Assembly (NCBI GenBank): GCA_938035945.1
Contig: CALHOU010000095.1
Coordinates: 1 to 42,388, forward strand
Length of the DNA: 42,388 nucleotides
Source: an uncultured Granulosicoccaceae bacterium
GTDB lineage: Bacteria; Pseudomonadota; Gammaproteobacteria; Granulosicoccales; Granulosicoccaceae
Direction: 5' to 3'
Numbering within the stretch: position 1 is the first letter of the stretch; each line of letters begins with the position of its first letter. This document shows, piece by piece, positions 8,107 to 16,855 of this stretch. The translations under genes were made by a program, and so were the position numbers. The notes beneath the pieces are model-generated. The model had not been told where the DNA came from. It did no database searches and was given only the letters and a program-made list of their open reading frames with translations.

Positions 8107-8898
8107 ATGGAACGAGACAGCGCCTTACTGCCTAAACGCAGCTTACTCGGATTCTTCACTCACCCCGGCACCCTTGAGGAATACCTCGGCCTGATCAAGC
8201 ACAGCATTGAGAAACGTGAGCCGTGTACGATTCTCTACCATAATCTGCACTCGCTTTACAGTTACCTATCGTCTGAGAGCCTGCGTCGCTTCTACGAAGG
8301 CACGACTGTATTGATTGACGGTATGCCTGTGGTTTGGCTGTATAAGCTCGCCGGAGAGCCTCTCACAAGGGAGCATCGCATAACCTATGTCGATTTCATT
8401 ATGCCAATGATGGAGCAAGCGCGTGATAACGGCTGGAAGGTTTACCATCTTGGTCAAAGTGCCGATATTCAACAACAGGCACTCAAAATAATTAGAGAAA
8501 AAGTGCCAGGAATCGACATCGATGGACACGATGGTTATTTCGATCAAGAACCACAAAGCAAAGAAAGTTTGGAGATCGTTAAAGGCGTGAATGATTTTGG
8601 CACTAATTTGTTGTTAGTCGGCTTTGGCGCACCGCGCCAGGAAGCCTGGCTGCATGCACATCGCGATCTAATTAATGCGCAAGCGGTTTTAACCTGTGGC
8701 GCATGCATGGAGTACGTTGCCGGTGCTGTTAAAACACCGCCGCGCTGGATGGGGCGATTGGGACTGGAATGGAGTTTCAGATTATTGGAAAACCCGCGTC
8801 GGTTTGCCTTCCGATATTTAGTTGAACCGATATTGTTGGCGTTTATGTTGTTGCGTAATGGGTTACGGGCGCGTTTCGGTAGTAATAAAGAACACTGA
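8107..8898 (+). CDS. WecG/TagA/CpsF-family glycosyltransferase
   Basis: This 263-residue protein is a GT26 (WecG/TagA/CpsF) transferase, which adds the second sugar, often an N-acetyl-mannosaminuronate-type residue, onto the lipid-linked primer. Recognisable blocks are LIDGMPVVWLYKL with its conserved Asp, the VGFGAPRQEAWL motif, and the C-terminal PPRWMGRLGLEWSFRLLENPRRF segment typical of the family's membrane-associating tail. Its stop overlaps the start of the flippase gene by one base (TGATG), indicating translational coupling. The acceptor is expected to be the product of the priming transferase just upstream; the donor sugar is not predictable. Confidence 0.92.
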   Translation: MERDSALLPKRSLLGFFTHPGTLEEYLGLIKHSIEKREPCTILYHNLHSLYSYLSSESLRRFYEGTTVLIDGMPVVWLYKLAGEPLTREHRITYVDFIMPMMEQARDNGWKVYHLGQSADIQQQALKIIREKVPGIDIDGHDGYFDQEPQSKESLEIVKGVNDFGTNLLLVGFGAPRQEAWLHAHRDLINAQAVLTCGACMEYVAGAVKTPPRWMGRLGLEWSFRLLENPRRFAFRYLVEPILLAFMLLRNGLRARFGSNKEH

Positions 8899-10220
8899 TG
8901 TCCACAGAAGGCTCATCCATGACTGACGCTGCCGAACCAACGTCGATCGTTCAAAAAATCATTAAACTGATCACGTCGCGTTACATGCTATCAGTCGGTG
9001 CGCAAGCATTGATGAGCGGCTTTCATTTTGCGATGAGCTTTATGCTTATTCGTTTAGTGACACCATACGGTTTTGGCATTTACGCCTACGCATTTTTATT
9101 AGCGATGTTTGCATCTGCTGTTAACAACGCACTAATTTCAACCCCACTTACCGTATACACGCCCGTTGTTAAAGACGAAGACGAGCGTGCTGAACAAGAG
9201 GCCATGTTCAGTACCTTAAATTTGATGCTGTTTGTTGGTTTAATTGCAGCAGGCTTAATCTACGGCTTCTTTTCAGAAACCACCAAACCTATCATTTTAT
9301 CGGTCACAGCGTTTGTCGCGGTGTATGCCGCTCGCCAGTTTAGTCGCAGCTTTGGTTACGCTCGCTTTAAACCTTTGGTCACAGCCACAGGCGATATCGT
9401 TTATGTACTGGCTGGCACTTTATTAGTGATTTGTATTCGACTGATGGCCGATGAAAACACGCCCGAGCTAAGCCTTGTCAGTCAGATGTTATTCGCGTTG
9501 GCTGCTGCCAACCTTGTTGCCATGTTTGTTGAACGCTGGCGTTTACACGGGTTAAAACGACGATGGCTTACGTTCGCCAATGTAAAAAATTACACCCACG
9601 TGTGGGAGCAATCACGTTGGGCCTTGGTGGGTGCGTTAACCACCTTATTCATGAGCCAAGCACACGGTCTGATCGTTACGTGGTCACATGGTCCATCGGC
9701 GTTTGGCCCGCTCGCCGCGGGCATGGTGCTGTTTGGCCCGGTACGTGTGGCACTGATGACCTGGCAAAACATGGTTAAGCCCGAGATAGCGTTAGCCTTA
9801 TCAGAGAAAAAAGGCGAGTTAGTTAAAAAACAAATACGCAAATCTGTGTTCTTAATGGGCGCTGCTGTGCTCGCACTTGGTGTATTCATGTGGCTTGGCT
9901 GGCCATACCTGCACGAGATTATGTATGCCAAGCGTTACTCTGATCAACCGATGGCTTATATCGTGAGTATTTGGTTTGCCATTACTTTGTTTGCTGCTTT
10001 GTACAATGCGCCAAGTGCCGCATTGCAAGCGATGCGCGATTTTAAAATCTTGGCCAATGCGAGTATTTACGGCGCCGTGATCAGTGGTGTGTTAGTGGCC
10101 TTGCTCTTATATTTGTTCAAGCCTGAAACTACCTTGCTTGGCATATTGGCTGCTGAAGCATTCATGGCTCTATTTTTAACCCGGGTTATGTTGAATCATT
10201 TAAAGAAGGACTGGCAGTGA
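8898..10220 (+). CDS. Polysaccharide flippase, Wzx/MOP superfamily
   Basis: This protein of about 440 residues is almost entirely hydrophobic, with roughly 12 membrane segments, and has the character of an oligosaccharide flippase of the MOP superfamily. It would turn lipid-linked repeat units across the inner membrane. The N-terminal YMLSVGAQALMSGFHFAMSFMLIR segment and the following RLVTPYGFGIYAYAF stretch are typical of RfbX/Wzx-like proteins. The ATG at 8898 overlaps the preceding stop; an in-frame ATG at 8919 has a better ribosome-binding site (AGAAGG at 8906-8911), so the protein may begin seven codons later. The following glycosyltransferase overlaps its end (GTGA). Confidence 0.88.
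   Translation: MSTEGSSMTDAAEPTSIVQKIIKLITSRYMLSVGAQALMSGFHFAMSFMLIRLVTPYGFGIYAYAFLLAMFASAVNNALISTPLTVYTPVVKDEDERAEQEAMFSTLNLMLFVGLIAAGLIYGFFSETTKPIILSVTAFVAVYAARQFSRSFGYARFKPLVTATGDIVYVLAGTLLVICIRLMADENTPELSLVSQMLFALAAANLVAMFVERWRLHGLKRRWLTFANVKNYTHVWEQSRWALVGALTTLFMSQAHGLIVTWSHGPSAFGPLAAGMVLFGPVRVALMTWQNMVKPEIALALSEKKGELVKKQIRKSVFLMGAAVLALGVFMWLGWPYLHEIMYAKRYSDQPMAYIVSIWFAITLFAALYNAPSAALQAMRDFKILANASIYGAVISGVLVALLLYLFKPETTLLGILAAEAFMALFLTRVMLNHLKKDWQ
8906..8911 (+). promoter_or_regulatory. Ribosome-binding site for an alternative flippase start
   Basis: AGAAGG lies 7 bases before the in-frame ATG at 8919, whereas the ATG at 8898 has only weak purine content before it. It supports 8919 as the main or a second start of the flippase gene. 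Confidence 0.45.
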
Positions 10221-11128
10221 AGACGGTAATTTGTATCTGCACATACAAACGACCGGAAGGCATTCGTGCGCTATTACAAGCGCTAACGAAACTTGACGAT
10301 GTAGAGAAATTTGATGTTTGCGTGGTCGATAACGATGCGGCAGGCGAAGGTGCAGCCGTTTGTAACAATCTTCCGACTGACTTTCCGTTCACGGTTCATG
10401 CATCCGTAGAACCGCAAGCAGGCATCTCACCTGCCCGTAATCGAGTGGTTACTAAGGCATTGGCCTTATCACCCACCTACTTAGCGTTTCTCGACGATGA
10501 TGAAGAACCCGAGCCACAATGGCTAAGTGAACTACTAAGAATTCAAAAAAGCACCAATGCCGATGTTGTTGGTGGCCCGACATTATCTGTGTTTCCAGAC
10601 GGCGTGGATGAAGCTACCAAGCTAAACCCCTACTTCGGTGCCGACATGGGTATGGCCGACGGAGCCGCGGTTCAATTGCAGGCGGCCGGCAATTTCTTAA
10701 TTAAGGCTGACGTTATCCAAACAATGGCGCCTGATTTTTTTCACTTGGCGTTTGCAAAGTCAGGCGGCGAAGACCTTGCGTTCTTTACCCAACTGGCGAA
10801 GCGCGGTGCGAAGATGCATTGGGCCAGTAAAGCCATCGTGCATGAAGCGGTGCCAGCTAATCGCTTAACGCAAGCATGGATGGAAGAGCGTGTTGTAAAC
10901 ATTGCCAACTCGCGCGTTCGGGTTATGCAAATGCTCGAGCCAGGTATTGTGCCGTCGACTATCCGTGGCTTGAAAACTGTCGCGTTAGGTGCAGTTGCAG
11001 GGCTAAGCTCCCTGCTCGGGATAGCGCTACCTGGTAAGCGCGAACAGGCTCGAATGCTGCGCTGGAAATTCTGGGGTAAGTTAAGCGCACACCTGCGTAT
11101 GGCAACCACTCGTGGAGAAGGCCATTGA
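10217..11128 (+). CDS. GT2 family glycosyltransferase
   Basis: This 303-residue protein is a GT-A fold family 2 transferase. The N-terminal VICICTYKRP nucleotide-binding strand, VVDNDAA and the FLDDDEEP metal-binding Asp cluster (about 93-97) are present, and a GGEDLAFFTQLAKRG block fits the ED acceptor/catalytic motif. A C-terminal hydrophobic patch (VALGAVAGLSSLLGIAL) could attach it to the membrane. It uses a GTG start overlapping the flippase stop and has AGAAGGA six bases upstream. It probably adds a middle sugar of the repeat unit; donor and linkage are not predictable. Confidence 0.92.
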   Translation: MKTVICICTYKRPEGIRALLQALTKLDDVEKFDVCVVDNDAAGEGAAVCNNLPTDFPFTVHASVEPQAGISPARNRVVTKALALSPTYLAFLDDDEEPEPQWLSELLRIQKSTNADVVGGPTLSVFPDGVDEATKLNPYFGADMGMADGAAVQLQAAGNFLIKADVIQTMAPDFFHLAFAKSGGEDLAFFTQLAKRGAKMHWASKAIVHEAVPANRLTQAWMEERVVNIANSRVRVMQMLEPGIVPSTIRGLKTVALGAVAGLSSLLGIALPGKREQARMLRWKFWGKLSAHLRMATTRGEGH

Positions 11129-12075
11129 TGTCAACAAAACCACGTTATTCAATTGTGATTCCAACTTACAACCGAGCAGCATCAGTTGAGCAGACCTTGC
11201 AAAGTTGTTTCGATCAATCCTTTGAGAATATTGAAATCGTTGTTGTCGATGACGGATCCAGCGACAACACACTTGAGGTTCTGAACGCTATTGACGACCC
11301 GCGTCTGGTGGTTGTGGCACAGGACAACGCAGGGCCTGCCGCGGCACGTAACCATGGTATGCGGGTAGCTCGCGGTGACTACATCGCGTTTTTAGATTCA
11401 GATGATGTTTGGTACCCCCAATTTATCCAACAAGCACAAGATGCTTATGCAAACGATCCTGAGCAATTGCTATACGGGCAAATCATTGTTGATAGAGGGG
11501 TGGGACGATATTGGGTTAAACCGGATGTTGCTATGCAAGCCGGTGAATCCATTTACGACTACCTCTATGTTAAAGGTGCTTTTATCCAAACCAGTACCAT
11601 GATTATTCCGGCGAAGCTGCGCGAGCGCGTTACGTGGGATGAATCAGTCACCTTCGGTGACAACGATCAATTTGCCATAGATTGTTTTCACACTGGCATT
11701 AAATTCACTATGCTCGAGCGTCCACTTACTTTGTACGCCGATGTCATCAGCGCTGATGCCTTATCGCAACTGCCTATATTCGATGGCGCTTCTGAAAAGT
11801 ACACTAACTTTTTTCGTTGGATGGAAACCCAACGCGGACACATGAGTGATCAGGCTTGGACAGGTTTTCGCGCAAAATTTGAAAGCGTTGGACTGGCTCG
11901 CTCGGCGCCGATTCAAAGCTTTAAGTTATTGTTGGCTGCACGAAAAGCCAATGCCATGAGCGTAAAAGGTATGTGCCGGCAACTTCTGCAGAACTACGCC
12001 CCGCGTTTCTACCGCCGACTGGTCGATCAATACGTTCGTTTTCGCGGCGAACCTTTGAGTAAGTTCGACAGCTAA
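11128..12075 (+). CDS. GT2 family glycosyltransferase
   Basis: This 315-residue protein is a second inverting GT2 transferase. It shows YSIVIPTYNRA, VVVDDGSSDNT and FLDSDDVWYP (DxD metal site, about 90-93), all in the expected order for the GT-A domain. The ATG at 11128 overlaps the previous stop (TGATG) and follows a strong GGAGAAGG site by six bases, so I prefer it to the TTG one codon earlier. It has no membrane segment. It should add another sugar to the lipid-linked repeat unit on the cytosolic face. Confidence 0.93.
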   Translation: MSTKPRYSIVIPTYNRAASVEQTLQSCFDQSFENIEIVVVDDGSSDNTLEVLNAIDDPRLVVVAQDNAGPAAARNHGMRVARGDYIAFLDSDDVWYPQFIQQAQDAYANDPEQLLYGQIIVDRGVGRYWVKPDVAMQAGESIYDYLYVKGAFIQTSTMIIPAKLRERVTWDESVTFGDNDQFAIDCFHTGIKFTMLERPLTLYADVISADALSQLPIFDGASEKYTNFFRWMETQRGHMSDQAWTGFRAKFESVGLARSAPIQSFKLLLAARKANAMSVKGMCRQLLQNYAPRFYRRLVDQYVRFRGEPLSKFDS

Positions 12076-13577
12076 TGGCGCTGGCCACGATACATGGCGC
12101 ATTTAAAGTATCGCTATTGGCGATGCTTGTGCTGTTGTTATCGTTAATTCAAGGCACCAGCACAAGCTTAACCTTGGTGTATCAACTCGCACCTGCTTTA
12201 GAACCTGCTTTAAGTGCACTTTGGGGCGTGACGTATCTGCTTGCCCTGATTGGATTGATGACAAGCTTTGGCATCAATTGGATAACCTGGCTAATACGCT
12301 ACCGTTTCTTACTCAGCCTATTGCTTATCGGCACAGCCTTCTCGGCCATGTGGTCTTATGATGCAGCGCTTAGCATGGAACGAACGGTTCATCTGATCGG
12401 TAGCACCTTAATCGCGTTCTATATCGGCTTTACCATTCCATTAACCCGCATCCTATCAACAACGGCCGTCGTGCTCAGTGCACTCATGTTTGCAAGCATC
12501 GTAGTCGCATTCGTAATCCCAAGCATCGGTATCGAAAGTTATGAAGGTCGTAACGTATGGCGTGGTGTGATGACATCGAAAAATACGCTGGGCTTTTGGG
12601 CCGCCATCACCGTCATGGTCACAGCGGTGGTCATGGGCAATGTGCCAACACTTGGGAAAAAGGTATGGTGTTTTATTGGCATGCTGTTTGGGCTGGTCGC
12701 GCTCACATTCAGTGTGTCTGCAACCTCATTGCTTGCACTGGTGGTTGGTGGCTTAGTTATGAGCTATTTTTACGTCGCGTTTCGATTCGACTTAGGGCTC
12801 ATATCAACGTTTGTATTAGGTTTACTGTGTGCGGTTTTGGTGGGCTTCGCCTTTGTCAATATCGATACCGCTGAGCTGATTGGCCGGTCGGGTGACTTAA
12901 CGGGGCGAAGTGATGTGTGGACACAAACATGGAATCTTATTAAAGAACGGCCACTGACGGGTTATGGCTACGGTACACTTTGGTATCCAACCGCGGAATC
13001 GATTTGGATTCAGCAAGAGCTGACCGACTTTTCCTGGACTGTCTTTCACGCCCACAATGGTTTGCTGCAACTGGCATCAGAAATCGGTATTCCGCTTACC
13101 GCTTTAGCGATTCTAATGATCATTCAGCAATTGATCGAGATCGTTTATTGCCAGTATCAGCGCCAGCAGGCCGGTGTGCTGTTTGTGCTGGGTTTCACAG
13201 TCGCTTTGTTGATCAGTAACTATTCCGAAGCTCGGTTGGTGGTGAATCGCGAACTGTACTGGATTTTCTTCGTTGCACTGCCGATAAGCATGCTGCAGCA
13301 AGTCACCGTAAAAGCCACCGGCACGGTAATTTACCCGATGCCTGCTACGCTTCATAAAAGAACAAGAGATAAACAAGCAACTAACGCGTCTAATCGACAA
13401 CATAGGCGGGAACTAAAACAACGACTGCGCGATCGCTATACGGAACAATATGAATCAGGCGGTCGAGTTATTGAAGGTGAAAAGGCTAACATTGCTACAG
13501 ATGAACAACCAGCCTTGTTAGATGATAATAGCCGACAACGAAAACTGAGCAGACGGCAAAAGAAAACCGGATCGTAG
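12075..13577 (+). CDS. Wzy-like polymerase / O-antigen ligase family
   Basis: This 500-residue protein has roughly ten membrane segments and a large periplasmic loop with the Wzy_C signatures RNVWRGVMTSKNTLG, LTGRSDVWTQTW, RPLTGYGYG and FHAHNGLLQLASEIG. These are typical of O-antigen ligase/polymerase-family proteins. In this locus it is the best candidate for polymerising repeat units in the periplasm. After the last helix (about residue 410) comes a hydrophilic tail of about 85 residues, rich in Arg, Lys, Gln and Glu, that ordinary family members do not need. Its ATG overlaps the previous GT2 stop by one base. Polymerase rather than ligase is inferred from context, since no lipid A ligase role is apparent. 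Confidence 0.9.
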   Translation: MALATIHGAFKVSLLAMLVLLLSLIQGTSTSLTLVYQLAPALEPALSALWGVTYLLALIGLMTSFGINWITWLIRYRFLLSLLLIGTAFSAMWSYDAALSMERTVHLIGSTLIAFYIGFTIPLTRILSTTAVVLSALMFASIVVAFVIPSIGIESYEGRNVWRGVMTSKNTLGFWAAITVMVTAVVMGNVPTLGKKVWCFIGMLFGLVALTFSVSATSLLALVVGGLVMSYFYVAFRFDLGLISTFVLGLLCAVLVGFAFVNIDTAELIGRSGDLTGRSDVWTQTWNLIKERPLTGYGYGTLWYPTAESIWIQQELTDFSWTVFHAHNGLLQLASEIGIPLTALAILMIIQQLIEIVYCQYQRQQAGVLFVLGFTVALLISNYSEARLVVNRELYWIFFVALPISMLQQVTVKATGTVIYPMPATLHKRTRDKQATNASNRQHRRELKQRLRDRYTEQYESGGRVIEGEKANIATDEQPALLDDNSRQRKLSRRQKKTGS

Positions 13578-13589
13578 GATAGAGATACT

Positions 13590-14606
13590 GTGAGTAAAAC
13601 AATTGTGGTTACCGGCGGTGCCGGATACATAGGGTCGCACATGGCTCGTCAGCTACAAGCTGACGGCCACAAGGTTATCGTGTTCGACAATCTTGGTCGA
13701 GGCAATCGCGACGCTGCACTTGATGCCGAGTTGGTGGTGGGCGACATCAGTAACCCCGAACATCTTAAACCTGTGTTTGAGAACAATAGTGTCGATGCAG
13801 TCATGCACTTTGCAGCATTTGCCTACGTGGGCGAATCAGTCACGGCTCCCGACATCTACTACCGCAATAACGTACTAGGTACATTAAACTTGATCGATAC
13901 CATGCGTGCGCATGATGTTAATCGACTGGTTTTTTCATCAACTTGCGCCACCTACGGAGTGCCTGCGAGTCTGCCAATAACTGAAGCCACAGCGCAAAAC
14001 CCAATTAACCCCTACGGTCAATCAAAGTTAATGGTTGAACAGATACTTAAAGACTATGGCTATGCGTACAACTTTCGCAGTATCGCCCTACGCTACTTTA
14101 ACGCCGCAGGCTGCGCCGAAGATGGCTCACTTGGAGAACGGCACGACCCGGAAACACATTTGCTGCCGTTAATACTGTTTGAAGCGTTGCGCGTTCAGGC
14201 CGGTGGTGATCCTAAAGACACCGCATTGCGCGTTTTCGGAAGTGACTTCGACACGCGCGACGGTACCTGTGTGCGCGACTATATACATGTAAATGACCTA
14301 TGCTCCGCGCACACGGCAGCCTTTAATCGTATGCTTGAAACCCCTGAGCTGGGTGCAGAACAATTTAACCTTGGTGTTAATAAAGGTTATACCGTTTTGG
14401 AGGTGATTGAAGCGTGCAAAAAAATAACCGGCGTGGATATTCAATATCACCTATCCGATCGTCGCGATGGAGACCCTCCTGAGTTGGTTGCCAATGCATC
14501 AGCTGCAATGGAGCAGCTTAAATGGAAACCGGTGTTCGCGGATATTGAACATAGCTTACAACATGCCTGGGATTGGTTTTCAAAACACCCACCGGCCAAG
14601 CTGTAA
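13590..14606 (+). CDS. galE: UDP-glucose 4-epimerase
   Basis: This 338-residue short-chain dehydrogenase-type enzyme interconverts UDP-glucose and UDP-galactose using tightly bound NAD. The N-terminal VVTGGAGYIGSH gives the GxxGxxG nucleotide site, SSTCATYG supplies the catalytic Ser/Thr region, and NPYGQSKLMVE is the YxxxK pair. RYFNAAGC and the C-terminal RRDGDPPELVA are typical GalE blocks, and the length is normal. It starts with GTG, 12 bases after the polymerase gene. It probably provides UDP-galactose (or UDP-GalNAc) for the repeat unit, supporting a galactose-containing polymer. Confidence 0.96.
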   Translation: MSKTIVVTGGAGYIGSHMARQLQADGHKVIVFDNLGRGNRDAALDAELVVGDISNPEHLKPVFENNSVDAVMHFAAFAYVGESVTAPDIYYRNNVLGTLNLIDTMRAHDVNRLVFSSTCATYGVPASLPITEATAQNPINPYGQSKLMVEQILKDYGYAYNFRSIALRYFNAAGCAEDGSLGERHDPETHLLPLILFEALRVQAGGDPKDTALRVFGSDFDTRDGTCVRDYIHVNDLCSAHTAAFNRMLETPELGAEQFNLGVNKGYTVLEVIEACKKITGVDIQYHLSDRRDGDPPELVANASAAMEQLKWKPVFADIEHSLQHAWDWFSKHPPAKL

Positions 14607-14652
14607 GGTTGGTAATCCCTACAACAACATTGATAGGTTCGAATATCGGACA

Positions 14653-15519
14653 ATGATCGGCATGAACAAAACAGTATTCGCAACATTGGGCTTAAGCTGC
14701 ATCATCGGTACAGGCGTACTCGTGCAAGCGCAGGCACAGAGCAAAGCACCAGCAGTTCTCAACGACGAATGTTGGGCGCCGAGTTTTAACGATGACTTCG
14801 AAACCTTAGACTATTGGAATCCTCAAACCCAAACCGGGCAATGGAAAACCAGTTACATCTGGGATAGAAATACAATCATCAATGAAGAAGAACAGTTTTA
14901 TATCGACCCAATCGAACACGGTATTTCGCCGTTTAGTATCAACAATGGCATATTAAGCATTACGGCCGATAGAACACCTGAGAATTTAAAATCCAGAGTT
15001 GCAGGGCAAGCCTATGTGTCGGGTGTATTAACTACAGAAAACGGATTTGCACAACAATACGGCCGCTTCGAAGCATACGCAAAAGTGCCCGAGGGTAAAG
15101 GGCTATGGAGCGCATTTTGGTTGTTACCTAGCTTCGATCAATGGCCAGCGGGCGTAGCGGTGTTGCCAGAAATTGATGTGATGGAATATCTGGGTCATGA
15201 GGGTGCAACCTACCACACCACCTTGCACACCAATCAAAATGGTCCATTGGAATCACACCCCTACAAACACAAATTGAAAACCAAACCGAGTGATGGTTTT
15301 CACCTGTATACCGTTGTGTGGACGCCGCAAAGCGTTGACTGGTATTTTGACAAGCGCAAAGTTGCCTCGCACAAAACACCAAAAGACTTCACGCGCCCAG
15401 TTCATTTTTTATTGAATTTAGCGGTTGGTGGAAAGTGGCCGGGCAGCCCGGATAGAAGCACCCGGTTTCCTGCACAATATCAAATCGACTATGTTCGCGC
15501 CTATATCAATAAATGCTGA
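14653..15519 (+). CDS. Secreted GH16 endo-glycanase
   Basis: From the ATG at 14653 this is a 288-residue protein with a signal peptide (hydrophobic core TLGLSCIIGTGVLV, likely cut after the AQAQ stretch) and a glycoside hydrolase 16 domain. The catalytic signature EIDVMEYLG is intact, with Glu173 as nucleophile, Asp175 and Glu178 as acid/base. AVGGKWPG and IDYVRAY complete the family fold. The frame reaches back to 14467, but that part overlaps galE and lacks a signal peptide. GH16 enzymes cleave beta-1,3/1,4-glucans or galactans; in exopolysaccharide loci they trim or release nascent polymer, as ExoK does for succinoglycan. Its place between galE and the acyltransferase argues for that role here. 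Confidence 0.94.
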   Translation: MIGMNKTVFATLGLSCIIGTGVLVQAQAQSKAPAVLNDECWAPSFNDDFETLDYWNPQTQTGQWKTSYIWDRNTIINEEEQFYIDPIEHGISPFSINNGILSITADRTPENLKSRVAGQAYVSGVLTTENGFAQQYGRFEAYAKVPEGKGLWSAFWLLPSFDQWPAGVAVLPEIDVMEYLGHEGATYHTTLHTNQNGPLESHPYKHKLKTKPSDGFHLYTVVWTPQSVDWYFDKRKVASHKTPKDFTRPVHFLLNLAVGGKWPGSPDRSTRFPAQYQIDYVRAYINKC

Positions 15520-15669
15520 AACTGAGCTTTCTTAAAACGCAGCCCGTATGACGCAGCCATTAACTGTCAAATTTTGTACTCTCTAAACATGTACCACGCG
15601 GTGTACTGGCGAGTAGTGCTAGTCTATCCTGCCGAGGCTACTTATACCGAACGCCCGCAAGGATAACCA

Positions 15670-16770
15670 ATGAGCGCTTCTACTCAATATCTAAATCAGT
15701 TGACCTGGCTACGCGGTTTTGCGGCTTTTATCGTGATAATTTCTCACACCATTCGTGGTACAGAAGTCGCCTATACAGCTGATGAAGAAACACCGGTGTA
15801 TTTACTCGCTAGCGCATTCGATACAGGTGGATTCGGCGTCATACTATTTTTTGCACTCAGTGGCGCCACCCTGTACGTCAGTAGTCGAGGTCAGACACCC
15901 TCGACGTTCAAATTTTACGTTAAACGTTTTTTTCGCATTTGGCCGGCTTTCGTTGTTGCCATGTTAGCTTATATGGCGTTCTCAATTATTTTTAGGCAAT
16001 TCTATGTTGAACCACAAGGTCACTGGGTAGAGCGGCAGTTTTTAACCGACTTCACCGCTGCTGACGTGGTTGCCTACTTAACCATGACGTTTAACTATGT
16101 GGGCCAATACGGTTTGTTTAACAACGCGTTTTGGAGTTTGCCGGTCGAATTTCAATTTTACTTATTGTTCCCGCTTATCGTTTACTTGTTAAAACGACTG
16201 GGTATCGCCGGACCTATACTTGTCGGCTCTGCATTGATCGCGTTCAATTTCTTTTTTGATATACCGGATCAATCCAGTGCTTTTTTCCGTTTGGCTTACA
16301 GCTTTTGCGGTGGCGTGATTCTTGGCCATATTTACTTAACGACCACAAAGCGCTACTCCGGATATATCGCCCTGATTTTGTTGCCTCTGTCGTACACCAT
16401 CATGACACTCATAACCAGAGGTATTGTGCCAATGCCTAAGCTTCCATTCATCGATCAAATATACAACTGGAGTGTGTTTTTCGCACTGGTTTGCATCGGT
16501 GTATGTATGTTCACTCGCATGTCTTTGCCCAAAAAGATACAGGGCTGGCTGGAATACTATGGCACCATATCTTACAGCACCTACCTGTACCACAATCTCG
16601 TGATAGGAGCGGTAGTGCTGTTATTGATTCATTTAGACATTAACGATGGCTTGCTGCGTTATTTGATTATGTTGATCAGCACCTTGCTAATCACACACTT
16701 GCTTGCGGTTATTTCTTATAAAGTGGTTGAGCGCCCATCCATGCTACTTGGCCGGAAACTGGCTCAATAG
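15670..16770 (+). CDS. Membrane acyltransferase 3 family (OafA-like)
   Basis: This 366-residue protein has about ten membrane segments and begins with the acyltransferase-3 hallmark (LNQLTWLRGFAAFIVIISH; His and Arg in the first helix region). RIWPAFVV and FWSLPVEFQFYLLFPL, the latter with the conserved Glu, follow at the usual positions. Such enzymes O-acetylate or otherwise acylate polysaccharides across the inner membrane. AAGGATAACC just before the ATG is a reasonable ribosome-binding site. The gene is 150 bases downstream of the GH16 gene and closes the locus. It likely decorates the repeat unit with acetyl or another short acyl group. Confidence 0.93.
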   Translation: MSASTQYLNQLTWLRGFAAFIVIISHTIRGTEVAYTADEETPVYLLASAFDTGGFGVILFFALSGATLYVSSRGQTPSTFKFYVKRFFRIWPAFVVAMLAYMAFSIIFRQFYVEPQGHWVERQFLTDFTAADVVAYLTMTFNYVGQYGLFNNAFWSLPVEFQFYLLFPLIVYLLKRLGIAGPILVGSALIAFNFFFDIPDQSSAFFRLAYSFCGGVILGHIYLTTTKRYSGYIALILLPLSYTIMTLITRGIVPMPKLPFIDQIYNWSVFFALVCIGVCMFTRMSLPKKIQGWLEYYGTISYSTYLYHNLVIGAVVLLLIHLDINDGLLRYLIMLISTLLITHLLAVISYKVVERPSMLLGRKLAQ

Positions 16771-16774
16771 AGAA

Positions 16775-16801
16775 ACTCGGCGCAGGTAAACTGCGCCGAG
16801 T
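16775..16801. terminator. Strong hairpin between convergent genes
   Basis: An 11-bp perfect inverted repeat (ACTCGGCGCAG / CTGCGCCGAGT) with a GTAAA loop lies just after the acyltransferase stop and before the convergent transporter operon's end. The minus-strand 3' flank is T-rich (TTTCTC). It probably terminates transcription from one or both directions. Confidence 0.65.
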
Positions 16802-16855
16802 ACAACTTAAATCAGCCCAGATTCGCACCTGGGCCAACTCATACCCCTAGGCCTC

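Noticed and set aside
14467..14652. N-terminal extension of the GH16 gene into galE.
   Set aside because: It overlaps the conserved end of galE and would bury the signal peptide inside the protein.
15520..15669. Near-palindromic GTAC-flanked stretch (around 15591-15606) before the acyltransferase gene.
   Set aside because: The arms mismatch at two positions and the spacing fits no known site, so chance is likely.
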